64,000 nucleotides of DNA from Clostridiales bacterium (GTDB lineage: Bacteria; Bacillota; Clostridia; Christensenellales; CAG-138). Each line of letters opens with the position of its first letter. Within the stretch, counting starts at the first letter, position 1. Position numbers and translations under genes: made by a program. The notes under the pieces are model-generated. The model worked only from the letters and a program-made list of their open reading frames with translations, was not told where the DNA came from and searched no databases. This document shows, piece after piece, positions 17,757 through 26,697 of the stretch. The DNA is taken from contig DXWI01000009.1 of NCBI GenBank assembly GCA_019416935.1, forward strand, positions 20,468 through 84,467. The letters run 5' to 3'.

Positions 17757-18094
17757 ATCGGGAACCTCCATCATCAATATCGTTTATGTACCCATTTCAC
17801 TGGATATAGTATACCAGAAGTGTTTTCAAACGGCAACCGATGTTCGGCACTGTTTCCGCGAAAAACGGCGTATTTTGAAAAGTTTCCCGCTAAAACGGGC
17901 GCCGTCGTTGTCGTTGTCTGGTATATCAGTCGGCGTCAAGCCAATCGGCTGCTCGCCGTCGCTTTCCGGCGTCCTTGTGACGGGCGCGCGTTCCATGCGC
18001 TTTGCCATTACAGCGCCGCCGCTGTCCATGCAGCATTCACAGGGCCGGCGCGATCATGCGCCGGCCCTGTTCCGCTTTGTTCGTTTCCGGGCCG
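17757..18094. other. Intergenic gap with a GC-rich hairpin
   Basis: No credible gene. It holds the upstream region of transketolase and, at 18040-18069, a perfect 12-bp hairpin (CAGGGCCGGCGC / GCGCCGGCCCTG, loop GATCAT) beyond the stop of the ECF S-component gene. The hairpin probably ends that transcript. T-rich sequence follows only on the plus side. Confidence 0.55.
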
Positions 18095-18595
18095 TCAGGC
18101 ATGTTTGCCCGTTCCGGCGGCAACATGAATGGCCGCGATGAGCATCTGCGCCACCAGCGCGCCGATCAGGCACTGCATTGCGTTGAAGCCAACGTTCACC
18201 CACGCGGACGGCACGCCATAGAGTAGCGATTCATACGCGAAGTAGCCGGCCGGCACCAGCAGCGCCGACAGCAGCAGCGCTGCAACCGACAGCTTTTTTG
18301 GCATTTTCCTGAGCAAAAACGCGGCCAGCAGCGCGACGCCGCCCTTGATGACAAGCGTTGCCGGCGCATACACGCCAAAGCCAAGGAACAGATCGGCCAG
18401 CGCGGAGCCAACGCCCGCGCAGGCGGCTCCCCACCAACCGCCGAGCAGCGCAGCCGCCGTCAGCACACCCGCGTCACCGAGGTTGATATAGCCCGCGCCG
18501 CCGGGGATCGGGATGGATACCACGGCGGTCAGCAGGAAGATCATGGCTGCCAGCAGTCCGGCCTTGGCCAGCTTTTGAATCATTTTGTCCTTCAT
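18095..18595 (-). CDS. ECF transporter S component
   Basis: 166-residue substrate-capture protein of an energy-coupling factor vitamin transporter. It would dock to a shared EcfT/EcfA module encoded elsewhere. Five to six hydrophobic helices are visible. The N-terminal AKAGLLAAMIFLLTA helix and the loop PIPGGAGYINLGDAGVL match the family of S components with a conserved GxxxLGD loop (PdxU/HmpT-like group). The substrate cannot be read from the sequence. GAGGAAAT lies before the start. No riboswitch was recognised in the leader, but an 18621-18651 hairpin precedes the ribosome site. Confidence 0.85.
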   Translation of the reverse strand: MKDKMIQKLAKAGLLAAMIFLLTAVVSIPIPGGAGYINLGDAGVLTAAALLGGWWGAACAGVGSALADLFLGFGVYAPATLVIKGGVALLAAFLLRKMPKKLSVAALLLSALLVPAGYFAYESLLYGVPSAWVNVGFNAMQCLIGALVAQMLIAAIHVAAGTGKHA

Positions 18596-18620
18596 TGGTA
18601 TTTCCTCTTCCTAATGCATG

Positions 18621-18651
18621 CAGACCCACAGCCGATCTTGCCGTGGGTCTG
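18621..18651 (-). terminator. Hairpin between GGGtGRT and the ECF S gene
   Basis: 9-bp stem CAGACCCAC / GTGGGTCTG with a 13-nt loop in the 81-bp gap. It may terminate the upstream operon or act as an attenuator in the leader of the ECF gene. There is no strong U-run. Confidence 0.5.
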
Positions 18652-18676
18652 CCATTTCTGTGGTTTTCCTATGCCG

Positions 18677-19675
18677 TTATGCCTGCGCCTGCTCGATGGC
18701 CACGGCGATAGCGACGGTCGCACCGACCATCGGGTTGTTGCCCATGCCGATCAGGCCCATCATTTCTACATGCGCCGGTACGGAGGAAGAGCCCGCAAAC
18801 TGCGCATCGCTGTGCATGCGGCCCATGGTGTCGGTCATGCCGTAGGAAGCCGGACCGGCCGCCATGTTGTCGGGATGCAGCGTTCTGCCCGTGCCGCCGC
18901 CGGAAGCAACGGAGAAGTACTTCTTGCCGTTCTCCACACACCACTTCTTGTAGGTGCCGGCAACCGGATGCTGGAAGCGGGTCGGGTTGGTGGAGTTGCC
19001 GGTGATGGACACATCCACCTTCTCGTGGCGCATGATGGCAACGCCCTCGTTCACATCATCCGCGCCGTAGCAGCGAACCTTGGCGCGGTCGCCGTCGGAG
19101 AACGCCTTCTCAGAGACGATTTTGAGCTCGCCCGTCTTGTAATCATACTCGGTTTCCACCGACGTGAAGCCGTTGATACGAGAAATAATGTAGGCCGCGT
19201 CCTTGCCCAGACCGTTCAGGATGACCTGCAGCGGCTGTTTGCGGACCTGATTGGCCGTGCGCGCGATACCGATGGCGCCCTCTGCGGCTGCAAAGCTCTC
19301 ATGGCCGGCAAGGAAGGCAAAGCAATGCGTCTCCTCGCGCAGCAGCATCGCCGCGAGGTTGCCGTGGCCGCAGCCGACGTTGCGCTGGTCGGCAACGGAG
19401 CCCGGAATGCAGAACGACTGCAGGCCGACGCCGATGAGTTCGGCGGCCTGTGCCGCGGTTTTGACGCCCTTCTTGAGCGCGATCGCCGCGCCGACGGTGT
19501 AGGCCCAGCACGCGTTCTCAAACGCGATGGGCTGGATGCCCTTGACGATACCGGCAGCGTCTACGCCCGCTTCGTCGCAGATGCGCTTGGCGTCCTCGAG
19601 CCCGTTGATGCCGTACTCGGCGAGGACGGCGTTGATCTTATCGATTCTTCTTTCGTAACCTTCAAACGTAATCAT
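18677..19675 (-). CDS. GGGtGRT family protein
   Basis: 332-residue protein of the GGGtGRT family, named for the motif seen here as SVASGGGTGRTLHPDN (about residues 258-273). It is otherwise rich in small-residue loops (CGHGNLAAMLLREETHC, SITGNSTNPTRF) and ends in GMGNNPMVGATVAIAVA. The family has no experimentally assigned function as far as I know. It is recurrently found, as here, directly after a NifU-like Fe-S scaffold gene (13-bp gap), so it probably acts in Fe-S cluster or sulfur/selenium metabolism. Several Cys (CWAY, FCIPG, GCGHG, THCFAF) could bind metal. GGGGAGG precedes the ATG. Confidence 0.92.
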   Translation of the reverse strand: MITFEGYERRIDKINAVLAEYGINGLEDAKRICDEAGVDAAGIVKGIQPIAFENACWAYTVGAAIALKKGVKTAAQAAELIGVGLQSFCIPGSVADQRNVGCGHGNLAAMLLREETHCFAFLAGHESFAAAEGAIGIARTANQVRKQPLQVILNGLGKDAAYIISRINGFTSVETEYDYKTGELKIVSEKAFSDGDRAKVRCYGADDVNEGVAIMRHEKVDVSITGNSTNPTRFQHPVAGTYKKWCVENGKKYFSVASGGGTGRTLHPDNMAAGPASYGMTDTMGRMHSDAQFAGSSSVPAHVEMMGLIGMGNNPMVGATVAIAVAIEQAQA

Positions 19676-19688
19676 GCTGTACCTCCCC

Positions 19689-20381
19689 TTACTGCTTGCG
19701 CGGGTCGATTACCTGAACGGCCTGATCGAAGCGGCCGTAGGTGCCGATGTTCTTCTCGTAAGCCTCTTTGGGATCGACGCCCTTCTTGATCGCTTCCATC
19801 ATCTTGCCCAGGTGCACAAACTTGTAGCCAATGATCTCGCCGTTCTCGTCCAGACCGATGCCGAGGCAGTAGCCCTCGGCCATCTCCAGGTAGCGGGGGC
19901 CCTTGGCGCGGGTACCGTACATGGTGCCGATCTGCGAGCGCAGGCCCTTTCCGAGATCCTCGAGGCCGGCGCCGATCGTCAGGCCGTCGTCCGAGAATGC
20001 GCTCTGCGTGCGGCCGTATACGATCTGGAGGAACAATTCCCGCATGGCGGTGTTGATCGCGTCGCAGACGAGGTCGGAATTGAGCGCTTCGAGAATGGTT
20101 TTGCCGGGCAGGATCTCCGCCGCCATTGCGGCCGAATGCGTCATGCCGGAGCAACCGAGCGTCTCAACGAGCGCCTCTTCGATGACGCCGTTCTTGACGT
20201 TGAGCGTCAGTTTGCAGGCGCCCTGCTGCGGCGCGCACCAGCCCACGCCGTGCGTGAGGCCGCTGATATCGCTGATTTGCTTTGCTTTAACCCACTTGCC
20301 CTCCTCCGGAATCGGAGCGGGATCGTGCTTTGCGCCCTTCATAACGCAAACCATTTCTTCCACATCGCGGGAATATTGCAT
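19689..20381 (-). CDS. NifU-like iron-sulfur cluster assembly scaffold
   Basis: About 230 residues with a NifU/IscU-N-like fold: CAPQQGACKLTLNVKNGVIEEA, then VETLGCSGMTHSAAMAAE. These supply the conserved Cys residues on which a cluster is thought to assemble. The C-terminal half (GRTQSAFSDDGLTIGAGLEDLG onward) is a family-specific extension. ATG 20381 is preferred because AAAGGAGGAGTT lies 7 nt upstream; the ATG 7 codons earlier overlaps it. First gene of an operon with the GGGtGRT protein. It differs from canonical IscU in length and partner, so its client is open. Confidence 0.88.
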   Translation of the reverse strand: MQYSRDVEEMVCVMKGAKHDPAPIPEEGKWVKAKQISDISGLTHGVGWCAPQQGACKLTLNVKNGVIEEALVETLGCSGMTHSAAMAAEILPGKTILEALNSDLVCDAINTAMRELFLQIVYGRTQSAFSDDGLTIGAGLEDLGKGLRSQIGTMYGTRAKGPRYLEMAEGYCLGIGLDENGEIIGYKFVHLGKMMEAIKKGVDPKEAYEKNIGTYGRFDQAVQVIDPRKQ

Positions 20382-20503
20382 GATGGAACTCCTCCTTTTC
20401 ATACTCTGCGGCAGGCCTGTCCCACCGCTGTTTCCATATTGCTACAGGATATAGTATATCATTGCCAAATCCGGTGCGCAAGATATCAGCCGGCAAAAAA
20501 CGA

Positions 20504-20551
20504 GCAAAAAATACGCGCCGGTCCGCAAAGCGCCGCGCTGTGCAGACCGGC
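20504..20551 (-). terminator. Terminator of the glycerate operon
   Basis: Outer stem GCCGGTC/GACCGGC (20517-20523 with 20545-20551) and inner GC pairing, followed on the minus strand by a run of Us (20511-20505). It lies about 115 bp after the kinase stop. The rest of 20382-20667 shows no credible gene. Confidence 0.65.
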
Positions 20552-20667
20552 CGCACGCAGAAAGAATCCGCCCGTGGTTTGCAGCGGCCGGCTGCGTGGA
20601 TTGTAACGGCGGGCTGCGTTGTAAAACCGAGCGAAGCGGGATGCTCCGCCGCATTTTGCCCTTTCCT

Positions 20668-21900
20668 TTACCGGCGGATCAGCAGCACGGTCATGTCGTT
20701 CACATTGGTGCCGGTCGGTCCGGTTTTGATCAGGCCGCCGGTCAGGGAGAGCGCGTGATAGGCGTCGTTGTTTTGCAGCACGTCGGGGATCAGGACATTC
20801 CGGCGGCGCAGCGATTCGCAGGTTCCGCCGTCGACGTAGCCGCCCGCCGCGTCGGTCGGGCCGTCGGTGCCGTCGGAGCCGACGGAGAACAGCGCCGTAT
20901 CCCGCAGGCCGTCAAGGCCCTGTGCGGCGGAGAGCGCCAGCTCCTGATTGCGCCCGCCGAGTCCCCGTCCGGTCACATGCACCACCGTCTCCCCGCCCGC
21001 AATAAACGCGACGGACTCGCCCGTATCCTGATGATGCGCAGCAATGGAGGCAAAGAAACTGCCCGCCTCGCGCGCCTCACAGCACAGGCTCGCGGTCAGC
21101 ACCACAGGCCGATAGCCGAGCGCGCGGCACGCCGTCTCCGCCGCCGCGCACAACTGCCTCACGCTGCCGGTCACATGCGTCTCCACATTGGAAAGCGCCT
21201 TGGGCGTCTCCCTCCCGAGCAGCGCAGCCGCCTCCGGCGAGAGCGGCAGCTCATATTTTTCTGCTATGCGCGCTGCCTGTTCCGCGGTTGAATTGTCGGG
21301 ATACGCCGGTCCGGAGGCAATCATGTCCAGCGGGTCGCCTATGATATCGGACAACACGATGGAAAACACGCGTGCGGGTGTGCACAGCTCTGCAAAACGG
21401 CCGCCCTTGACGGCGGACAGCCGCTTGCGGATTGTATTGATCTCCACAATATCCGCGCCGCTGGAGAGCAGCCGATGGGTCAGTTCCGCCAGTTCTTCCC
21501 CGGGGATAAGCGGTTTTTCAAACAATGCGGAACCGCCGCCGGAGAGCAGGAACAGCACAAGGTCATCTGCAGTCAGGGGTTCGACCAGATCGATGGCCGC
21601 CTGCGTGGCAAGATACGAGTTTTCATCCGGCACGGGATGTCCCGCCTCAAAGATATGCAGCCCCGGCAGCGCGCCGCGCGCATGGCCATACTTGGTGATG
21701 ACGATGCCGCCGTCCACGCGACTGCCGAGCGCGGCAAGCGCCGTCTGTGCCATCTGCCACGCGGCCTTGCCCGCCGCCACGAGCACGAGCCGCCCGCGGC
21801 AGGCAGGCAGACGTTCCAGCGCCTTCCGCACCGCGGTATCCGGCATGGCCGCATGTAATGCAGCCGCAATAATGGCATCAACATCCCGTTTGAGATCCAT
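20668..21900 (-). CDS. Glycerate 2-kinase (MOFRL family)
   Basis: 410-residue GckA/TtuD-type enzyme that phosphorylates D-glycerate at C2 for entry into lower glycolysis (the family was earlier annotated as hydroxypyruvate reductase). Seen: VLVAAGKAAWQMA (about 36-48), HPVPDENS, LLSGGGSALFEKP (about 120), the hinge VEINTIRKRLSAVKGGR, and a C-terminal MOFRL domain with GGRNQELAL and SVGSDGTDGPTDAAGGYVD. ATG 21900 has AAGGGGAAG upstream; the earlier ATG lacks one. Third gene of a same-strand cluster with a GntP permease and CdaR regulator, which fits uptake and catabolism of glycerate or a sugar diacid. Confidence 0.93.
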   Translation of the reverse strand: MDLKRDVDAIIAAALHAAMPDTAVRKALERLPACRGRLVLVAAGKAAWQMAQTALAALGSRVDGGIVITKYGHARGALPGLHIFEAGHPVPDENSYLATQAAIDLVEPLTADDLVLFLLSGGGSALFEKPLIPGEELAELTHRLLSSGADIVEINTIRKRLSAVKGGRFAELCTPARVFSIVLSDIIGDPLDMIASGPAYPDNSTAEQAARIAEKYELPLSPEAAALLGRETPKALSNVETHVTGSVRQLCAAAETACRALGYRPVVLTASLCCEAREAGSFFASIAAHHQDTGESVAFIAGGETVVHVTGRGLGGRNQELALSAAQGLDGLRDTALFSVGSDGTDGPTDAAGGYVDGGTCESLRRRNVLIPDVLQNNDAYHALSLTGGLIKTGPTGTNVNDMTVLLIRR

Positions 21901-21994
21901 AACGCTTCCCCTTTCCCATTGAACACGACCGGACGGCGGTAAAATGCCGCCGCCCTGCCGCATCATTTTGTTTCAAACAGCGTGAAAACCGTTC

Positions 21995-23347
21995 TCAGTG
22001 CAGGAACATCCACGCAATGAACACACCGACCATGGAGGCAAGACCGATGACCAACGTGCCGAGCGTCTGCGTCTTGTAACCGTCCTCCACCTTCAACTCG
22101 CCAAAGTTCGTTACCACCCAGAAGTAGCTGTCATTCGCATGCGATACCGTCATGGCGCCCGCGCCAATGGCGATGACCGTCAATGCGCCCAGTACCGGTG
22201 TGCCAAGGCCCAGCACCTCCATCATAGGCGCCAGAATGCCGGCCGTGGTCGTGATGGCCACGGTAGACGAGCCTTGCGCACACTTGAGGATCGCCGCGAG
22301 CAGGAACGGGAAGAAGATGCCGATCGTCGAGAGCACTTCCGCGTTGGCGGTGATGTATTCCACCATGCTGGTGGAGGCAATCACCTTGCCGAGCACGCCG
22401 CCGGCAGCCGTCACGAACAGGATCGGGCCGGTGACACGGAGCGTATCGTCCGTGATCTTGTGGAAGCCCTGCACTCCCTTTTGCGCGGCCAGCAGAATCA
22501 CACCCAGCACAGCGCCCACCGCCAGAGCAATGATGGGCGTACCGATGAACTGCACGAAAGGCACCTGGAGACCCGCCATGGAAAACGCAGACGCGAGACC
22601 CATCAACAGGATCGGCACGACGATGGGGGCAAACGACAGGAAAGCGTTGGGCAGCTTGCCATAGCTGGCCACGAGCTCCTCATACGTCTTGACCGTGGCA
22701 TCGTTGGCGTCGGCTTCGTCCGCCGCGTGTACCTTTTTGCCCACGCGCACCGCAAAGATGTATGCCGCAATGAGCGGCGGGATGGACAGCAGCGCGCCGA
22801 GGCTCATGACCAGCAGCAGATGGTTGCCCACGCCGAGCGTGTTGGCCGCAGCAATGGGGCCGGGCGTCGGCGGGATAAAGCAGTGCGCAATGTACAGGCC
22901 CATGGAAAGCGCCACCGTGCATGCCACGGACGACTTGCGCGTGCGCTGCACGAGCGCCTTGCGGATCGGGTTCAGAATGACAAATCCCGAGTCGCAGAAC
23001 ACCGGGATGGACACGATCCAGCCCATAATGAGCATCGCCAGCTCCGGATGCTTTTTGCCGACCAGGCGAACCACGCAGTCGGACATCTTGAGCGCTGCGC
23101 CGGACACCTCCAACAGCGTGCCGACGAGGGCGCCGAGGATGATTACGATACCGATGCTCGTAAACGTGCCGGAAAAGCCCTGCCCGATGACGCCCGGGAT
23201 GTCCTGCAGCGGGATGCCGCCCAGTATCGCCAGCAGCAGCGATACCGCGAGAATGGAGAGAAACGGGTGAATCTTGAGCTTGGAAATTGCCAGAATCATC
23301 AGCACAATGCAGACAACAAAGGCAATCATCAGGGGAATGCCAGTCAT
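21995..23347 (-). CDS. GntP-family sugar-acid:H+ symporter
   Basis: 450-residue transporter of the gluconate permease family with about 12-14 membrane segments. Typical motifs: IPVFCDSGFVILNPI (about 120), HCFIPPTPGPIAAA (about 158), AQGSSTVAITTTAG (about 360) and SHANDSYFWVVT (about 410). ATG 23347 has TAGGAGGAAAAG 5 nt upstream, which fixes the start. Between cdaR and a glycerate 2-kinase, the likely substrate is glycerate or a related sugar acid rather than gluconate (inference from neighbours). The 94-bp gap to the kinase holds no obvious terminator. Confidence 0.93.
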   Translation of the reverse strand: MTGIPLMIAFVVCIVLMILAISKLKIHPFLSILAVSLLLAILGGIPLQDIPGVIGQGFSGTFTSIGIVIILGALVGTLLEVSGAALKMSDCVVRLVGKKHPELAMLIMGWIVSIPVFCDSGFVILNPIRKALVQRTRKSSVACTVALSMGLYIAHCFIPPTPGPIAAANTLGVGNHLLLVMSLGALLSIPPLIAAYIFAVRVGKKVHAADEADANDATVKTYEELVASYGKLPNAFLSFAPIVVPILLMGLASAFSMAGLQVPFVQFIGTPIIALAVGAVLGVILLAAQKGVQGFHKITDDTLRVTGPILFVTAAGGVLGKVIASTSMVEYITANAEVLSTIGIFFPFLLAAILKCAQGSSTVAITTTAGILAPMMEVLGLGTPVLGALTVIAIGAGAMTVSHANDSYFWVVTNFGELKVEDGYKTQTLGTLVIGLASMVGVFIAWMFLH

Positions 23348-23523
23348 GTTTCTTTTCCTCCTATCCATGATAATTCCGCTGATGTGCGGATTGATGAGAT
23401 ACCCTGATTATAGCCCATTGTCACGCACTCGTATATGTTTTTCAAACTAACAAATCGGAAAACAACATGTTTTGAAGAACAGTTAATGCCTTATTTTCGT
23501 CAAAATTCCCACGGCATGGTGTG

Positions 23524-24687
23524 CTAAGCGCCCATCAAATCGCGCACTTCGCGATAAAAATAAATGGCGATGTAAAACAGCGAAGAATGTCGGATGGATC
23601 GCGGATCGTATCCGGTGCGTTCCGCGATGCGCCTGAGCTTGTATTGGAGTGTATTTCGATGGATATAAAGCGCCTCTGCGGCACGGCTGAGCGAGCCGTC
23701 GTAGTCGTAGAACACCTCCAGCACCGGCAGCAGCCGCGCGATCTCGGCATCGGAAAAGCCGCGCATGATCCTGCGCACATATTCGAGCTTTGTCATGCTG
23801 TCCACCGCGTCGGCAAAAACCTCCATGTTCAGGTCGCCGTAGAGCCGTATCGCTCCCGACTTGCGCGTGCGCATGCAGGCGGCCAGCGCCCGCTGCGCCT
23901 TGACGCTGTTGATGTGCATCGTTTCAAACCCGCCGACACAGTCGTCGATGCCGACGGCGAGCCGCAGGTTCGGAAACGGTTTCTCCACCGCGGCGCACAT
24001 GGCCCCGGCCATGGCGACGAGTTCCTCGTCGTGCTGCGGCGTCACGAGACAGACGAGACCGGACGGCGTCTTCAAAAACAGGTTGTTTCGATCGGCATTG
24101 ACAATGAACCGGCGAATCGCCTGCTCGGCACTGTTGATGTCGTGCAGTGTCTCCAAGTGCTGCGTGCGCGCCGGCTCATAGACACAGCAGGCCAGCACAC
24201 GGCGCGGCACAGTGACATCCATGCGCAGCGCAAGGCCGCGCTCCACAAACGCGACGTTGTGATTTTTACGGTCGCCGTTGAGCCTCTCTTCCAGATAGCT
24301 GTTGCGCACGTTCTCGCCCACGATACGCCGCTCGGCATGGTACGCCTCGGACAGCAGCAATTCCGTCATGCGCTGGATAATGCGCGCGCTGTCTACGATC
24401 TCCGCATACCCGCCGGTGATGCCCAACACGCCCAATGTCCGTCCGTCCATCACAATTGGAAAATTCAGTCCGCGCAGCGCGCCGGCATACTCGCCATCGC
24501 GGTGCACAATCACCTCGGACAGGCCCTCCGTGACAATGCGGTAAGCGCCCTCGTGAAACGAACCGACACGCATGGGATCGGTCGAAGCAATGATGGTTCC
24601 GTGCGGGTCCATCAGGTTGATCTTCTGTGGAATAATATGGTTGACCTCTGCAACGATTTTTTCCGCGATCCGTCTGGACAGTTCCAT
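23524..24687 (-). CDS. cdaR: CdaR-type sugar-diacid regulator
   Basis: 387-residue transcription factor. An N-terminal Diacid_rec sensory domain (MELSRRIAEKIVAEV to about 135) contains the diagnostic INLMDPHGTIIAST and GLNFPIVMDGRTLGVLGITG. A GAF-like/GGDEF-like middle follows, then the C-terminal PucR-type HTH: FYDYDGSLSRAAEALYIHRN and YKLRRI (about 330-360). CdaR in enteric bacteria activates glycerate/galactarate genes and senses glycerate. Here it heads the GntP permease/glycerate-kinase cluster, so the same logic is likely. The start lies after a GGGGGG-type site. The 176-bp gap to the permease may carry its operator. Confidence 0.9.
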   Translation of the reverse strand: MELSRRIAEKIVAEVNHIIPQKINLMDPHGTIIASTDPMRVGSFHEGAYRIVTEGLSEVIVHRDGEYAGALRGLNFPIVMDGRTLGVLGITGGYAEIVDSARIIQRMTELLLSEAYHAERRIVGENVRNSYLEERLNGDRKNHNVAFVERGLALRMDVTVPRRVLACCVYEPARTQHLETLHDINSAEQAIRRFIVNADRNNLFLKTPSGLVCLVTPQHDEELVAMAGAMCAAVEKPFPNLRLAVGIDDCVGGFETMHINSVKAQRALAACMRTRKSGAIRLYGDLNMEVFADAVDSMTKLEYVRRIMRGFSDAEIARLLPVLEVFYDYDGSLSRAAEALYIHRNTLQYKLRRIAERTGYDPRSIRHSSLFYIAIYFYREVRDLMGA

Positions 24688-25058
24688 GCCATGCCCCCCT
24701 CGCGCGATGTGTTACCGTCAGTATACCAGTATAGAACGCCGGCGGCAAGCGAACGTTTGCGTTCTCTGCCACGGCTATGGTATACTGATAAACAGGAAAG
24801 CAGAATTGCGGGAAGGGAGCGATGTCCGGACTGCGCCTGCTGTTGTTTTACCTGTATGCATGCGTACATCTGGCCGCCTGCCTGTACCGCCGTTCAAACA
24901 GTTGTTTGCGTGCCGGTATGCCAGCGGCCGCACGGTCGGCCACGGCGCCGGCGCTGCTGCCACACACCGTTTTTTTTGCACAACCGCCGGCGAACGCTGC
25001 GTTTCCGTCATGCCGCAGTACAGGGTCTGAGGGTTGCCGGCTTTCCGGGAGGTTTTTG
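24688..25058. other. Divergent intergenic region cdaR / rmuC
   Basis: No firm gene. Inverted copies of TGGTATACTG (near 24722 on minus and 24775 on plus) look like divergent -10 regions. From ATG 24822 (good ribosome site GGGAAGGGAG) a frame runs in phase into rmuC, so an N-terminally extended RmuC is possible, but the added residues are low-quality (Arg/Ala-rich, scattered Cys). Confidence 0.4.
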
Positions 25059-26345
25059 ATGGACAACCTGTTGCTCACGATCGTATTGGTTCTCTCCGCA
25101 GCATGCGCGGCGCTGCTTGCCGCGGTGCTGCTGCGCGCGCGCCGGCAGGAGCAGCCCATCAAGCGGCTGCTCGACGCGCAGACCACGCTCCGGCAGGAAT
25201 TGCTGGACACGCAGGCCGCGCTCCGGCAGGAGCTTTCGCACACGGTACAGGACGCCGTCGCTTCGCTGGGCCATCTGCTTAGCGCCGGCCAGCAGCGCGC
25301 CTCCGAGCAGATGGAGCTGCGGCTCAAAACGTTTGAATCCGGCAACGAGCAGAAGCTGGAGGCCATCCGCGAAACCATGGAGCGCCAGTTGACGCAGCTG
25401 CAGGCGGACAACAATCAGAAACTGGAGCAGATGCGCGTCGTCGTCGATGAAAAGCTGCAAAAGACGCTGGAAACGCGGATGACACAATCCTTCCAACTCG
25501 TGAGCGAACGGCTGGAGCAGGTGTACCGCGGGCTTGGCGAGATGCAGTCGCTTGCGTCCGGCGTGGGCGATCTCAAGCGCGTACTCTCCGGCGTGAAAAC
25601 GCGCGGCATTCTCGGTGAAATCCAGCTCGGCGCCATTCTGGAAGAAATCCTGTCCCCGGAGCAGTATGAAAAAAACGTGGCCACCCGTCCCCGCAGCGCC
25701 GAGCGGGTCGAGTATGCCGTGAAGCTGCCCGGCGACGACGGGCATCCGGTGTATCTGCCCATCGATTCCAAATTCCCCGGCGACACCTACGCAAACCTGC
25801 TCGAGGCCTACGACAGCGGTTCGCCGGAGCGGGTCCACGCCGCGGTCAACGCGCTCGCCGCACAGATCAAGAAGGAGGCGCGCGATATCCGCGATAAGTA
25901 CGTCTCCCCACCCGATACGACGGACTTTGCAATCCTGTTCCTTCCGTTTGAAGGGCTGTACGCCGAGGTCGTCAATCGCGGTCTGATCGAGGAGCTTCAG
26001 CGCAGCTACCGGATCAATATCGCGGGGCCGTCGACCATGGCCGCGCTGCTCAACAGCCTGCAAATGGGGTTCCGCACCGTGGCGCTGCAAAAGCGCAGCA
26101 GCGAGGTTTGGCGCGTGCTCGGCGCGGTTCGGACAGAGTTTGAGAAGTTCGGCACGACGCTCGAGCGCACGCAGAAACGGCTCGACGACGCGCACCGCGA
26201 ATTGGACGAGCTGGTCGGAACCCGCACCCGGCAGATCCAGCGCAAGCTGCGTAGCGTGGAGCGCATTGAGGACCCGACTGCACGCAGCGCGCTGCTTTCG
26301 CTCGACGATGCGCCGGAAGCGGCGCCGGATAAAATTTCCGAATAA
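25059..26345 (+). CDS. rmuC: DNA recombination protein RmuC
   Basis: 428 residues. One N-terminal membrane helix (LLLTIVLVLSAACAALLAAVLL) is followed by a long coiled coil (about 30-170, many Gln/Leu/Glu heptads). The RmuC nuclease-like domain follows, with GDLKRVLSGVKTRGILGEIQLG (about 180-200), EYAVKLPG...LPIDSKFP (about 225-250) and FLPFEGLYAEVV (about 295). RmuC limits DNA inversions and is a predicted PD-(D/E)XK-type nuclease. ATG 25059 is supported by GGGAGG 6 nt upstream and by the membrane helix starting at once. It is followed by tRNA-Arg with its own promoter. Confidence 0.93.
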   Translation: MDNLLLTIVLVLSAACAALLAAVLLRARRQEQPIKRLLDAQTTLRQELLDTQAALRQELSHTVQDAVASLGHLLSAGQQRASEQMELRLKTFESGNEQKLEAIRETMERQLTQLQADNNQKLEQMRVVVDEKLQKTLETRMTQSFQLVSERLEQVYRGLGEMQSLASGVGDLKRVLSGVKTRGILGEIQLGAILEEILSPEQYEKNVATRPRSAERVEYAVKLPGDDGHPVYLPIDSKFPGDTYANLLEAYDSGSPERVHAAVNALAAQIKKEARDIRDKYVSPPDTTDFAILFLPFEGLYAEVVNRGLIEELQRSYRINIAGPSTMAALLNSLQMGFRTVALQKRSSEVWRVLGAVRTEFEKFGTTLERTQKRLDDAHRELDELVGTRTRQIQRKLRSVERIEDPTARSALLSLDDAPEAAPDKISE

Positions 26346-26358
26346 TTCGTTTTGGTGC

Positions 26359-26387
26359 TTGACATCCGCCTCGCATATTGCTACAAT
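26359..26387 (+). promoter_or_regulatory. Promoter of tRNA-Arg
   Basis: TTGACA (26359-26364), a 17-bp spacer, TACAAT (26382-26387), 15 bp before the tRNA 5' end. Confidence 0.85.
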
Positions 26388-26402
26388 AATCGAGTGTGAA
26401 AT

Positions 26403-26478
26403 GCGCTTGTAGCTCAGTGGATAGAGTGCCCGGCTACGAACCGGTAGGTCGCAGGTTCGAATCCTGCCAGGCGCGCCA
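26403..26478 (+). tRNA. tRNA-Arg (anticodon ACG), CCA encoded
   Basis: 76-nt cloverleaf. Acceptor GCGCTTG pairs with CAGGCGC (two wobble-type pairs allowed), the D-arm is GCTC...GAGT, and the anticodon stem-loop has ACG at 26436-26438 (A34 would become inosine). The T-arm is GCAGG-TTCGAAT-CCTGC, discriminator G, CCA in the genome. The outermost anticodon-stem pair (C-T) is mismatched. Confidence 0.95.
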
Positions 26479-26479
26479 C

Positions 26480-26515
26480 AACGGAGCAAACAGTCAGCGT
26501 TTGCTCCGTTTTTTT
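26480..26515 (+). terminator. Terminator after tRNA-Arg
   Basis: 12-bp stem AACGGAGCAAAC / GTTTGCTCCGTT followed by a U-run. The remaining bases to 26697 show no gene. Confidence 0.9.
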
Positions 26516-26697
26516 GTAAAGACCATGCATCCGCATTCTTTTCGTACTGCGCCTGTATCCAACATTGACCCGGTCTGCGCCGGCCTTTCACCGATTCGTT
26601 TCACACGTGCCGACAACGCGGCGCGCTCACATTACAGGGATGCCGTGCTCTCGTTTGTTAACCGGCCAATTCTTACCGTACAGAGGGGAAAGACTCC

